Shown one piece after another: positions 32,253 to 43,945 of a DNA stretch of 49,060 nt; within the stretch, counting starts at the first letter, position 1; each line of letters starts with the position of its first letter. Location of the stretch: the NCBI GenBank assembly GCA_036569845.1, contig DATCPY010000004.1, positions 1-49,060 on the forward strand. The letters run 5' to 3'. A program made the translations under genes and the position numbers. Under the pieces are notes generated by a model. The model did not search any database. It saw nothing but the letters and a program-made list of their open reading frames with translations, and was not told the DNA's origin. This DNA comes from UBA4735 sp036569845 (lineage in GTDB: Bacteria > Chloroflexota > Limnocylindria > P2-11E).

Positions 32253-33458
32253 ATGCGCCAAGCGACCGGGTCGGCGCTCGACGATCGCCTCCGCGACGGC
32301 CTCGCGCGCGTCGGAAGCGCCGACCTGCTGGTCGGGATCCCGAGCTTCAACAACGCCGCGACCGTCGGTCACGTCGCCCGCACGGTCGCCGCGGGCCTGC
32401 GCACGCACTTCCCGGACGCAAGCCCGGTCATCGTCAACGCCGACGGCGGCTCGAAGGACGGCACGAGCGACGTGATCGCGTCCTCGACCGACGGCCTCCC
32501 CACCATCACCGGCGCGTATGTCGGCCCGCCGGGCAAGGGCTCCGCGTTCCGCGCGATCTTCGAAGTCGCGACGCAGCTCGGCGTCGAAGCGTGCGCCGTC
32601 GTCGACAGCGACCTTCGGAGCATCACTCCGGAGTGGATCAAGCGCCTCATCTCGCCGGTCAAGGACGGGACCGCGGACTACGTGACCCCGCTCTACGCCC
32701 GCCACAAGTTCGATGGCACGATCACGAACAACGTCGCGTACCCGCTGACCCGGGCGCTGTACGGGCAGCGGCTCCGCCAGCCGATCGGCGGCGAGTTCGG
32801 CTTCGGTCCCGAGCTCGCGCGAGACTTCCTCGACGGTGCGGCGTTCGGGGGTCGCAACGTGTGGGACACCGACGTCGCTCGCTTCGGCATCGACATCTAC
32901 ATGACGACGACCGCGCTCGTGCGGCGCAAGCGCATCGTGCAGGCGTTCCTCGGCGCGAAGATCCACGACCCGAAGGATCCGGGTGCGGATCTCGCTCCGA
33001 TGTTCACGCAGGTGACGAGCACGCTGTTCCGGCTCGCGGTCGCCAATCCGGACCGTTGGACGGACGTCCGCGGCTCGAAGGCGACCGAGATCGTCGGATC
33101 GATCGATCCGGTCGAGCCCGAAGCCGTGAACGCGAGCGTCGAGGTCCTGCAGCGCAAATACGCCGAGGGCCGCACGGAGCATCAGGCGACATGGAACGAG
33201 ATCCTGTCGCAGCCGGTCCCCGATCGGGTCGACGACACGGCGTGGGCGCGGATCGTGTACGAGTTCCTCCTCGCCGCGAAGAAGCGGCCGGACGAGACGC
33301 AGCGCTACGTCGGCGCGCTCGTGCCGCTCTACTTCGCACGCGTCGCGAGCTTCATCGAGGAGGCTCGCGATCTGGACACGGAAGGAGCGGAGAGGCTTGT
33401 GGAGCGTCAGGCTTCCACCTTCGAGGATCTGAAGAGCGAGATAGTCGCCCGCTGGTGA
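32253..33458 (+). CDS. GT-A glycosyltransferase, mannosylglycerate-synthase-like
   Basis: 401 residues from the ATG at 32253, chosen for GGGAG six bases upstream. It has a GT-A fold: DLLVGIPSFNNAATVG, GGSKDGTSDV, the PPGKGSAF nucleotide-sugar loop, and a metal site VDSDLRS. Downstream stretches QPIGGEFGF, WDTDVARFGIDIY and GAKIHDPKDP parallel the QPLGGEL, WGIDTLY and GKAHR positions of GT78 mannosylglycerate synthase. The C-terminal 130 residues are helical, again as in that family. A sugar-to-glycerate or sugar-to-glucosylglycerate transfer is plausible, but substrate assignment is inference. It overlaps the next gene by 4 bp and leads the rightward glycan operon. Confidence 0.8.
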   Translation: MRQATGSALDDRLRDGLARVGSADLLVGIPSFNNAATVGHVARTVAAGLRTHFPDASPVIVNADGGSKDGTSDVIASSTDGLPTITGAYVGPPGKGSAFRAIFEVATQLGVEACAVVDSDLRSITPEWIKRLISPVKDGTADYVTPLYARHKFDGTITNNVAYPLTRALYGQRLRQPIGGEFGFGPELARDFLDGAAFGGRNVWDTDVARFGIDIYMTTTALVRRKRIVQAFLGAKIHDPKDPGADLAPMFTQVTSTLFRLAVANPDRWTDVRGSKATEIVGSIDPVEPEAVNASVEVLQRKYAEGRTEHQATWNEILSQPVPDRVDDTAWARIVYEFLLAAKKRPDETQRYVGALVPLYFARVASFIEEARDLDTEGAERLVERQASTFEDLKSEIVARW

Positions 33459-35563
33459 GCGTGTCCATGAAGGAGGATGGCCTCGTCCTCGTCTCCGAGG
33501 ACGATGGCAGCCTGCCCATCGGGGCGACCTCCGCGCTCGGGCTGTACTACCACGACACGCAATTCCTCTCAGGGTTCGCGCTGCGCATCAACGGCCAGCC
33601 GCCGGCGCTCCTGTCCGCCAACACGGAGCAGAACTACGTCGGCGCGTTCCAGCTCGCGAACCGCGCGTCGACGAACGACGACGGCACGATCCTCCCGTCG
33701 CAGTCACTGTCGGTGCGGCGGACCCGCTTCCTCGTGGACGGTCTCCGCGAGCGCGTCGGCATCCTCAACTGCAATCCGGGGAAGGTCAGGCTGCGCATCG
33801 ACCTCGAGTTCGACGCCTCATTCCGCGACATGTTCACGGTGCGCGGCTACCGGGGCGTGCCGCCGAACGTCGAGCCCACGCCCGCGGAGGTGATCCCGAA
33901 CGGGATCCGATTCCAGCGGGTCGGCCGCGACGGCGTGCGCCGCACGACGGATGTCACGATGCGCCCGGCCCCTGATCGGATCGAGGGCCACACGTTCATC
34001 CTCGAGCGGGAGCTCGCGCCGCAGGAGATCGTCACGTACGAGCTCGCGATCGTCCCGCGCGAGGACGGCGCCGGCGTCGCGCCGGCCCCGCGTGACTTCG
34101 ACGAGGCGTTGGACGCGCTGAACGCGCGCTACCGCCGGTTCCTCCGGAGCTGCACGAATTTCTCGACCAGCTCCGAGTCGCTCGATGACGAGCTGATCCT
34201 GCGCAGCGCCCTCGATCTCCGCGCCCTCATCGACACGGAGGACACCGGGCTCTTCGTGACGGCAGGCATCCCGTGGTACGCGGTGCCGTTCGGGAGAGAC
34301 GGGATCATCGCGGCCTATCAGACCCTCGCGTGGAATCCCGACATCGCGCGCGGCACGCTGCGGCTCCTCGCCCGCTACCAGGGCACGAAGATCGACGCGT
34401 TCACCGAAGAGGCGCCGGGGAAGATCTTCCACGAGCTGCGGCGCGGCGAGCTCGCGCGGCTCGGCGAGGTCCCCCATCGTCCGTACTACGGCACCGTCGA
34501 CGCGACCCCGCTCTTCGCGATGCTCTTCGCCGAGACGGTGAAGTGGACCGGCGACCGGCAGCTTTGGCGTGAGCTTCTGCCGAACGCAGAGCGTGCATTG
34601 ACCTGGTGCGACACGTTCGGCGACGCGGATCACGACGGATACATCGAGTACGGCGCGAGCCCGAGCGATCTGCGCAACCACGGCTGGAAGGACTCGGCGA
34701 ACTCGCTCTCCGATCCGGACGGCCAGCCATCGGTACTGCCGGCCGCGCTCGTCGAGGCCCAGGCGTACGTGTACGCCGCGAAGCGAGGCCTCGCCGATCT
34801 GTACGCGATCGACGGTGAGGCCGAGCGCGCCGCGACGCTGCGCGCGGAAGCCGCCGCGCTCGCCCTGCGCTTCGAGCGCGACTTCTGGATGGAGAATGAG
34901 GGCTGCTACGCGCAGGCCCTCGACGGCAACAAGAAGCAGGTGCCGGCGGTCACGAGCAACGCCGGCCATGCCCTCTGGGCGGGGATCGCACGCCCCGATC
35001 GCGCGCGTCGCGTGGTCGAACGGCTCATGGCGCCGGACATGTTCAGCGGCTGGGGCGTCCGGACGCTCTCGAGCACGTACCCGACCTACAACCCCATGAG
35101 CTACCACAACGGATCGGTGTGGCCGCACGACAACTCCCTGATCGCGCAGGGCTTCGTGCGCTACGGCTTCCGCGATGAGGCGAACGCGATCGTCGAAGCG
35201 CTCATCGAGGCCGGGAAGCGGTTCCCGAACGCGCGCCTCCCAGAGCTCTTTTGCGGCTTCCAGCGCGACCTGCGGTTCTCGTCGCGACCCGCCGACTACC
35301 TCGTCTCGTGCATCCCGCAGGCGTGGTCCGCGGGCATGGTCTTCCTCTGCCTCCGTTCGTTGCTCGGTCTCGAGCCCGATCTCGAGCGGCGGCGCGTGCT
35401 CGTCGACCCGGCGCTCCCGGTGTGGCTCGATCGCATCGAGGTCCAGCACCTGCACGCGTACGACTCGCTCATCTCGTTCCGTGTCCGTCGCTCCGGCCGG
35501 AGCGTGAATGTGACCGGCGGCGGCTCGCGCGTGGCGCGCGCCTCGGCGCCGGCGGGCGTGTGA
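33455..35563 (+). CDS. Glycogen-debranching-enzyme-like glycosidase
   Basis: About 702 residues. An N-terminal beta-sandwich (ALGLYYHDTQFLSGFALRINGQ) of the glycogen-debranching N-terminal type is followed by an (alpha/alpha)6 barrel with GIPWYAVPFGRDGIIAA and YHNGSVWPHDNSLIAQGF, as in amylo-alpha-1,6-glucosidases and related GH63/GH133-like proteins. In this gene context the substrate may be a glycerate-linked oligosaccharide rather than glycogen, since no glycogen synthase or phosphorylase is nearby (inference). Start chosen: GTG at 33455, making a GTGA overlap with the upstream gene; GTG 33461 and ATG 33467 are in-frame alternatives. The stop overlaps the next start (GTGA). Confidence 0.82.
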   Translation: MSVSMKEDGLVLVSEDDGSLPIGATSALGLYYHDTQFLSGFALRINGQPPALLSANTEQNYVGAFQLANRASTNDDGTILPSQSLSVRRTRFLVDGLRERVGILNCNPGKVRLRIDLEFDASFRDMFTVRGYRGVPPNVEPTPAEVIPNGIRFQRVGRDGVRRTTDVTMRPAPDRIEGHTFILERELAPQEIVTYELAIVPREDGAGVAPAPRDFDEALDALNARYRRFLRSCTNFSTSSESLDDELILRSALDLRALIDTEDTGLFVTAGIPWYAVPFGRDGIIAAYQTLAWNPDIARGTLRLLARYQGTKIDAFTEEAPGKIFHELRRGELARLGEVPHRPYYGTVDATPLFAMLFAETVKWTGDRQLWRELLPNAERALTWCDTFGDADHDGYIEYGASPSDLRNHGWKDSANSLSDPDGQPSVLPAALVEAQAYVYAAKRGLADLYAIDGEAERAATLRAEAAALALRFERDFWMENEGCYAQALDGNKKQVPAVTSNAGHALWAGIARPDRARRVVERLMAPDMFSGWGVRTLSSTYPTYNPMSYHNGSVWPHDNSLIAQGFVRYGFRDEANAIVEALIEAGKRFPNARLPELFCGFQRDLRFSSRPADYLVSCIPQAWSAGMVFLCLRSLLGLEPDLERRRVLVDPALPVWLDRIEVQHLHAYDSLISFRVRRSGRSVNVTGGGSRVARASAPAGV

Positions 35564-36762
35564 GCCGCACAAAGCAACGCGTTCTCTTCATCCATTACAC
35601 CGCGCCCTCGATCCTTGGCGGCGTCGAGCACGTGATGGGCACCCACGCGCTTGCGGCGCAGCAGGCCGGCGACAACGTCGCGATCGTCGCGGGGCGCGGC
35701 ACCGCGCGCGGCGTCCCGGTCATCCGCATCGCCGAGCTCGACACCCAGCACCCCGCTGTGCTCCGCGACCGCGCGGCCCTCGCGCAAGGTGAGGTCGCGC
35801 CCGAGCATGCCCTGCTGGTCGCGACGATCGCGCGAAAGCTCCGCCCACATCTCGCGCGCGCCGACCGCGTTGTCGTCCACAACGCGTTCACCTTGCACCT
35901 CAACGCCGCCCTGACCGAGGCGCTCGTCGGCCTCGCGGCGGAGCGGCCCGGCGTCTTCATCGCCTGGACCCACGATCTCGCGTGGACCGACGCGCTCTAC
36001 GCGGCCCAGCGGCATGAAGGACGGCCATGGTCGCTGTTCGCCAGGGCGCAACCCGGAGTGCGCTACGTCGCCATCTCCCAGAAGACCGCGAACGAGCTCG
36101 CGGCGCTGACCGGCCTCACGCGCTCCGCGATCACGATCGTCCCGAACGGGGTCGATCGTGTCGCCGTCCTCGGCCTGTCGAGGACCGGTGTCGGGATCGC
36201 GAGCCGCCTCGGGCTGTTCGAGGCCGACCCGCTCCTGCTGCTTCCGGTGCGCATGACCCGCCGCAAGCGGATCGAGATCGCCATCGACGCGCTCGCCGAG
36301 CTACGGCGCACGTATCCCCGCGCCGCGCTCGTCGTGACGGGCGGACCCGGTGCGCACAATCCGGGGAACGTCGTCTACGAGCGCGAGCTCGCCGCTCGCG
36401 CGGGACCCGGCGTCCACCTCCTGCACGCGGAGCGGATCCGGATCGGACCACGCGAGCTCGCGGACCTCTACGGGCTCGCGGACGCGCTCGTGCTGCCATC
36501 GGCCAACGAGGGCTTCGGGCTGCCGATGCTCGAGGCCGGCCTGCGTCGGCTGCCGATCATCTGCACGGACATCCCGGCGCTCCGCGAGACCGGCGGGGAC
36601 GATGCGACATACGTTCCGATCGACGGCGACGGCGCAGCGTTCGCGCGCGCGATCGAGCAGCGCCTGTTGAGCGAGCCCATCGCGCGGCTGCATCGCCGGG
36701 CGCGCGACAGCGAGTGGCCGCGGATACTGGCAGAGCTCGTGCTACCCGTGATCCACGGATGA
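35560..36762 (+). CDS. GT4-family glycosyltransferase
   Basis: 400 residues from the GTG at 35560 (GTGA overlap). It has a GT-B fold: an N-terminal Rossmann part beginning VLFIHYTAPSILGGVEHVMG, a hinge with SAITIVPNGVDR, and a C-terminal donor domain with the E-x7-E-type signature NEGFGLPMLEAGLRRLPIICTD. Members transfer hexoses from nucleotide sugars to many acceptors. Operon position between the debranching-like enzyme and the Usp-GpgS gene suggests extension or modification of the same glycoside (inference). It overlaps the next gene as ATGA. Confidence 0.9.
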   Translation: MSRTKQRVLFIHYTAPSILGGVEHVMGTHALAAQQAGDNVAIVAGRGTARGVPVIRIAELDTQHPAVLRDRAALAQGEVAPEHALLVATIARKLRPHLARADRVVVHNAFTLHLNAALTEALVGLAAERPGVFIAWTHDLAWTDALYAAQRHEGRPWSLFARAQPGVRYVAISQKTANELAALTGLTRSAITIVPNGVDRVAVLGLSRTGVGIASRLGLFEADPLLLLPVRMTRRKRIEIAIDALAELRRTYPRAALVVTGGPGAHNPGNVVYERELAARAGPGVHLLHAERIRIGPRELADLYGLADALVLPSANEGFGLPMLEAGLRRLPIICTDIPALRETGGDDATYVPIDGDGAAFARAIEQRLLSEPIARLHRRARDSEWPRILAELVLPVIHG

Positions 36763-38548
36763 AGTGCCTCGTTGCCATCGCCGAGCCTTCGCGTGACCGT
36801 GGCCTGATCGACGTCGCCGCCGCTCTCGCCGGAGTGGACGGCGAGATCGTCCTCGCGTCGGTCATCGAGGTGCCCGACGGCGAGACCCTCGCGTCGGCAC
36901 AGCCGCAGGCGCGTACCCGGCGCCGCGAGCTGCTGACGCTCGCCGGCTCGCGCAGCATCCGGCCGCTCGTCACCGTCGCCCGCGTGGGCTGGGCCGCGAT
37001 CGTCGACGCGGCTCGGTCGGAACGCCCCGACCTCCTGCTCCTCGGCTGGCGACGTCCGGGCTGGGACTACCTCGGCACGACGATCGAGGACATCTTGCGC
37101 GACCCGCCGTGCGACCTCGCGATCGTGAAGGGCCCGGCCGGCCGCGCGCGGCGGATCCTCGTGCCGGTGCGCGGCGGCCGCTACGCGGAGCTCGCGGCGA
37201 AGCTCGGCGTCGATCTCGCACGCGCGCGCAGCGGCACGGTGACGCTGCTGCACGTCGCGTCCGAGGATCGCGCATCGCGGCGCACGGCCGCGACGCTGTA
37301 CCAGCTGGTCGGCGAGCGCGCGTTCGACGAGCGCGTCGACGAGCTGCTCACGCGCGTCGGCGACGCCGAGCCCATCATCATCGACGAGCTCGAGCGCCAC
37401 GACCTGGTCCTGTTCGGCGCGAGCGGTGGGGCCGAGCCGCTCGGACCGGTCGGCCAGCGCATCATCACCGAGGCCAAGGCCGCGATCATCGTGCGGACCC
37501 GCACGCCCGTCGCGTCGAGCGTGTTCCTCTCGCCGACGCCGCTGCCGACGGATCGCACGGAACGCAGCACGGCCATCGGCGAGCTCGTCGACAAGTGGTT
37601 CGTCGAGAACACCTTCACCAGCGCGGAGTTCGCGGACCTCGCGGCCTTGCGCGCGCAGAAGGAGAAGCTCGGTCTCCGCATCTCGGTCGGCCTCCCGACG
37701 CTGAACGAGGAGGCGACGATCGGCAAGGTCATCCAGGCCATCCGCAGCCGGCTGATGGAGCGAGTGCCGCTCGTCGACGAGCTCATCGTCATCGACTCCG
37801 ACTCGAGCGACCGCACGCGCGAGATCGCCCGCGAGCTCGGCGTCCCCGTGCATATCCACCAGCAGCTCCTGCCCGAGGTCGGACCCGGGAAAGGCAAGGG
37901 CGAGGCGCTGTGGAAGAGCCTGTCCGTCCTGACCGGCGACATCGTCGCCTGGGTCGACACCGATGTCTCGAACTTCCATCCGAAGTTCGTCTACGGGCTC
38001 CTCGGACCGCTCCTGTTCCGGCCGGACATCGCGTTCACGAAAGCGTTCTACCGGCGGCCGCTGGACGTCGGCGGCGAGCTGCAGGCCACCGGCGGCGGCC
38101 GGGTGACCGAGCTCACGGCCCGGCCGATCCTCAACATGTTCTTCCCCGAGCTCTCCGGGATGATCCAGCCGCTCTCCGGCGAGCAGGCCGGACGGCGGAC
38201 GCTGCTCGAGCGGCTGCCGTTCTTCTCGGGTTACGGCGTCGAGACGGGCTTGCTCATCGATGTGCTTCGGACGAGCGGGCTGCGCTCGATCTCACAGGTG
38301 GACATGAAGCAGCGCATCCACCGGAACCAATCGCTCCTGGCCCTGTCGAAGATGTCCTTCGAGATCCTGCAGGTCGCGATGAAGCGGCTGGGCGACGTCC
38401 GGGGTCAGAGCCTGCTGGACGAGGCGAACCTCACCATGAAGCTGATCTCGCCGACAGCCGAGGGCTTCCACCTCGAGGTGCAGGACATCGGCGTCGTCGA
38501 GCGGCCGCCGATGATCACGATCCCGTCATACCGGGAGCGCACCGGGCG

Positions 38549-38552
<4 letters not shown>
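36759..38552 (+). CDS. Glucosyl-3-phosphoglycerate synthase with two N-terminal Usp-like domains
   Basis: 597 residues. Residues about 1-125 and 130-250 look like tandem UspA-type alpha/beta domains (KCLVAIAEPS, DLLLLGWRR; RRILVPVRGG, DLVLFGASGG), ending in strands such as AIIVRT. A linker of about 50 residues follows. Residues about 305-597 are a GT81 GpgS domain: ISVGLPTLNEEATIG, GKGEALWKSL, metal site VDTD, FYRRPL, ATGGGRVTELTARP, QPLSGEQAG, SGYGVETGLL and HRNQSL, very close to mycobacterial GpgS. It transfers glucose from an NDP-glucose to 3-phosphoglycerate, the first step to glucosylglycerate or longer glycosides. No dedicated GpgP phosphatase is seen beside it. The stop shares CTAG with typA. 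Confidence 0.9.
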
Positions 38553-40393
<1,841 letters not shown>

Positions 40394-40421
40394 CTGTAAA
40401 GGGTAAGGGGTGCGGTCGGCC

Positions 40422-42206
40422 CTACGATCGCACGTCCGTCTCTACCGCCCAGAGGCGTCGCATCTCATCCGAGCTCTCAAGGAGCGCATCGAGGGTGCCT
40501 TCTGACTCGGTGCGACCGTCCTTCAACACGATGATCCGGTCCGCGCGCCGAAGCGACGGGCGGCGATGCGACACCGCGAGGACCGTCGGGCGCCCCGCGC
40601 CGGACGGAGTCGCGTCGAGCAAGCGCTCCCATAGCAGGCGCTCGGTGGCCACGTCCAGCGCGCTCGAGAGATCGTCCACGATCAGCAGATCGGCGCCGCG
40701 CACGAGCGCACGCGCGGCAGCCACGCGCTGCACCTGCCCGCCTGAGAGGCGAACGCCGCCGGCGCCGACCTGCGTGTCCAGGCCGTGCGCGAGATCCGGG
40801 ATGTCGCGCTCGAGCACGGCCGAACGCACGGCCGCATCGAGCCGCCGGTCGTCGTCGGGCAGACCAAGCAGGATGTTCGCGCGAACCGAGTCGCTGAACA
40901 GCCGCGGGAGCTGCGGCACGTACGCGCAGCGCGGCGGAACGAGAAAGCTCGCGGGGTCGTCGACCTGCACCCCGTTCCAGCGGATCTCCCCTCCATCGAG
41001 CGGCAACAGCCCGAGGAGGACGCGCAGCAGCGTCGTCTTACCCGCGCCGATCCGTCCGGTGACGACCGTGAAGGTGCCGCGCTCGACGCGCAGCGAGACG
41101 TCGTGGATGCCGTATCGGTACGAGAGGTGTTGTCCCTCGAGCGTCGCGAGGTCGCCGGTACCCCGGGGCGCGGACGCGGGCAGCGGGCCGTGAAGGAACA
41201 GCGGCGTGCGCGCTACGAGCCCGGCGGCGGCAACGCCGACGGACTCGCCGCGCATCAACGCGAGCATGCGTCGCACGGAGACGTTGAGCTGCTTCCACTG
41301 CGTCAGGAACACTCCGGCGAAGCCGGTGAACTCGGTCACGAAACCGAGGTACGACACGAACAGCGCGAAGTCACCGACCGTGAAGCTGCCGGCGCGCATC
41401 GCCTGCGCTCCGAGCAGGAGGATGAGCCCGGTCCCGAGGTTCACGGTGTTCCAGTAAATGGACTGCGTCACGAGCTGGACGCCGCGTTCGCGCAGCAGGG
41501 CGCGGCGGCGGATCTCGTTCAGGCGGCGGAAGTGCCCGATGACGCCACGCTCGGCGCGCGCGAGCTGGACGGCCTGGACCGCTCCGAAGATCTCGCCGAG
41601 CGCTCCCGTCACCTGGCTGGTCGCGATCTGGCTCGCGGACCGCGTTTGGCGAAGACGATCGGTCGCGACCTGCGCGACGAGGACGATCGCGGCGAGCGGC
41701 GCGAATACAAGGATCGCGATCGACGCGTTGACCCGGATCAGGATGGCCATCGCCACGGTCGCGAAGACCAGGTTGCCGATCATGTCGATCGTCCAGTCGG
41801 CGCCGTCCTCGGCGTGCTGGACATCGTCGCGGAAGACGCTCAGCGCCTCGCCGGGAGTCCGGTCCAGCGATCTCGCCCCGGGGCGACGGAGGACCTCGGT
41901 CAGCATGTTGCGCTGCAGCACGCCGGTCACGCCGAACCGGAACCCGACGTCGATCATCCACCCGATGAGCATCGCGCCCGCGTGAGCGATGCCCGCGCCG
42001 ACGAAGAGCGCGGCGAACCACAGGATCGCCGGGACGTCGGCGGACCCGTGCTGCACCGCGTCGAACGCGCGTTGGGCGACGAGGCCCGGCAGGAGCTGCG
42101 ACGCGTACACGCCGATCCAGGCGACCGCGTCGGCGAGGTAGTTCCCGCGGCGGTACGTCGCCATCCGCCAGAGGAAGCGACCGGTGCCGACCGTGTCATC
42201 GGTCAT
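40422..42206 (-). CDS. ABC exporter half-transporter carrying a degenerate catalytic site
   Basis: 594 residues from the ATG at 42204-42206. Six membrane helices form the exporter domain, then the nucleotide-binding domain has Walker A GRIGAGKTT, a canonical signature LSGGQVQRVAAARA, and Walker B LLIVDDLSSALD, where the catalytic Glu is replaced by Asp. Its partner at 42203 has the opposite pattern: canonical Walker B but a degenerate signature. Together they form one full ATP site (partner Walker A/B plus this LSGGQ) and one degenerate site, as in heterodimeric exporters such as TM287/288 and BmrCD. The start overlaps the partner's stop by 4 bp. Substrate unknown. Confidence 0.93.
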   Translation of the reverse strand: MTDDTVGTGRFLWRMATYRRGNYLADAVAWIGVYASQLLPGLVAQRAFDAVQHGSADVPAILWFAALFVGAGIAHAGAMLIGWMIDVGFRFGVTGVLQRNMLTEVLRRPGARSLDRTPGEALSVFRDDVQHAEDGADWTIDMIGNLVFATVAMAILIRVNASIAILVFAPLAAIVLVAQVATDRLRQTRSASQIATSQVTGALGEIFGAVQAVQLARAERGVIGHFRRLNEIRRRALLRERGVQLVTQSIYWNTVNLGTGLILLLGAQAMRAGSFTVGDFALFVSYLGFVTEFTGFAGVFLTQWKQLNVSVRRMLALMRGESVGVAAAGLVARTPLFLHGPLPASAPRGTGDLATLEGQHLSYRYGIHDVSLRVERGTFTVVTGRIGAGKTTLLRVLLGLLPLDGGEIRWNGVQVDDPASFLVPPRCAYVPQLPRLFSDSVRANILLGLPDDDRRLDAAVRSAVLERDIPDLAHGLDTQVGAGGVRLSGGQVQRVAAARALVRGADLLIVDDLSSALDVATERLLWERLLDATPSGAGRPTVLAVSHRRPSLRRADRIIVLKDGRTESEGTLDALLESSDEMRRLWAVETDVRS

Positions 42207-43945
42207 GACGCCTGCACCTGCTCGACCCCGCTCCGACGGAGCTCCGCGAAGCGAGAGGCGGGGTCCGCCGCGAGCGCCGTGCGCCGACCATGCTCGACGA
42301 TCCGCCCATCCTCGAGGATGAGGATCTCGTCGCATCGGTCGATGGTCGCGAGGCGATGCGCGATGACGACTGCGGTGCGATCCGCCAGCAGCGCGTCGAC
42401 CGCGCGTTCGACGTACCGCTCGGTCACCGGATCCAGACGCGACGACGCCTCGTCCAGCACCACGAGCCCCGGGTCGCGCAGGAACACTCGAGCGAACGCG
42501 AGCAGCTGCGCTTCACCAGCCGACATTCCGCCAGCCGCCATCGCCGCGCCGAGCGGATCCGAAGGTGATCGGGCGCGAAGCCATCCGCCGAGACCGATGC
42601 GGTCGACGACCTCCGTCAGTCGCGCGTCGTCGATGGTCTCGTCGAAGAACGTCAGGTTGTCCCGGACCGATGCGCTGAAGAGCTGCACGTCCTGGCTGAC
42701 GAGCGTCGCACGCGTTCGAACTGCGTCGAGCGCGACCAGGCGAAGATCGGCGCCGCCGAGCCGGACGACGCCGGCCGTCGGGTCGTAGAAACGGAGGAGC
42801 AGGCGTGCGAGGGTCGACTTCCCGCTGCCGGTGCGGCCGAGGACCCCGAGCACCGTTCCCGGCGCGATGCGAAGCGTCACGTCGCGCAGCACGAGCTCCG
42901 TCTCGTAGGCGAACGAAACGCCGTCGAGCTCTACCGCGAGGGCGCCTGGGGGCAGTCCGCCGGAGCCAGCGGTGAGCGCCGATCGCATGCGCAACAGCTC
43001 GTCGACGCGCGCGAGGCTCGCGATCGCGCGCTGCATGTCCTCGAGCTCGCGCCGGAGCGTCTCGATCGGCCGGCGGAGCAGCTCCGTGTAATAGAAGAGG
43101 AGATAGACCGTGCCGAGGCTGATCGCCCCGATCGCCCAGAGGTAGCCGCCGACCGCGAATGCCACGGCGTTGCCGATGGCGAAGACGAGGATCGTCGACG
43201 ACCAGAGGAGTCCGACACCGAACATGGCCCGACGGCGCGACCGGAGCCAGTCGCGGTGATGGAGGGCGAGGCCGTTGAGGATGTGCGTCTCTGCGCCGCT
43301 CGACCGGATGTCCTCGGTGCCGCCGAGCCGTTCGCCGAGGAAGCCGTAGGTCTGCGCCGCCGTCTCGCGCACCCGGCGCCAGCCACCGACTGCGATCGTC
43401 CGCAGCGGCCCGATCAGGAGGCCGATCGCGAGTGCCGCGAAGGCCACTAGGGCGAGGCCGGCACGCCAGTCCTCGATGGTCACGACGACGAGCACGCCGA
43501 TGAGCAGCACGAGATTGCCGAGCACGTTCACCGCGAAGCGGGAGAAGAAGCCGGCGAGTGCTGTGACGTCGCCGTCGATGCGCTCGATCAGCTCCCCTGG
43601 CGTGCGGCCCTTATGGAAGCCGAGGTCGAGCGACAGAACGTGCAGGGCGAGATCCGCGCGAAGCGCGTTGGTCCCCACCCAGCCCAGGCTCTCGCCGATG
43701 TACGTCGCGACCGCGGCGATGAGCTGCTGGGCCAGGGCGACGCCCATGAACAGCAACGCGGTGCGCACCAGGAGGTCGACCGCGGTACCCGCGACGGCGC
43801 TGTCGATGAACGAGCGGAGCAGCTGCGGTCCGACGAGCTGCAGACCGATGCTGGCGCCGACGAGGACGCCGAGGACCACGAGCTGGCGCCATTGCGGCGC
43901 TGCGTAGCGGGCGAAGAGATCGAGCGACCGGTGACGCTCCCGCAT
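42203..43945 (-). CDS. ABC exporter half-transporter carrying the catalytic ATP-site Walker motifs
   Basis: 580 residues: an N-terminal six-helix exporter domain and a nucleotide-binding domain with Walker A GRTGSGKST, Q loop SQDVQLFSASV, Walker B LVVLDEASSRLD with the catalytic Glu, and H loop VIAHRLATID. The signature reads MSAGEAQ instead of LSGGQ. It pairs with the 40422 product as the heterodimer described there. It overlaps the HAD gene stop by one base (TGATG). Drug, lipid or peptide export are all possible; nothing nearby specifies the substrate. Confidence 0.93.
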   Translation of the reverse strand: MRERHRSLDLFARYAAPQWRQLVVLGVLVGASIGLQLVGPQLLRSFIDSAVAGTAVDLLVRTALLFMGVALAQQLIAAVATYIGESLGWVGTNALRADLALHVLSLDLGFHKGRTPGELIERIDGDVTALAGFFSRFAVNVLGNLVLLIGVLVVVTIEDWRAGLALVAFAALAIGLLIGPLRTIAVGGWRRVRETAAQTYGFLGERLGGTEDIRSSGAETHILNGLALHHRDWLRSRRRAMFGVGLLWSSTILVFAIGNAVAFAVGGYLWAIGAISLGTVYLLFYYTELLRRPIETLRRELEDMQRAIASLARVDELLRMRSALTAGSGGLPPGALAVELDGVSFAYETELVLRDVTLRIAPGTVLGVLGRTGSGKSTLARLLLRFYDPTAGVVRLGGADLRLVALDAVRTRATLVSQDVQLFSASVRDNLTFFDETIDDARLTEVVDRIGLGGWLRARSPSDPLGAAMAAGGMSAGEAQLLAFARVFLRDPGLVVLDEASSRLDPVTERYVERAVDALLADRTAVVIAHRLATIDRCDEILILEDGRIVEHGRRTALAADPASRFAELRRSGVEQVQAS

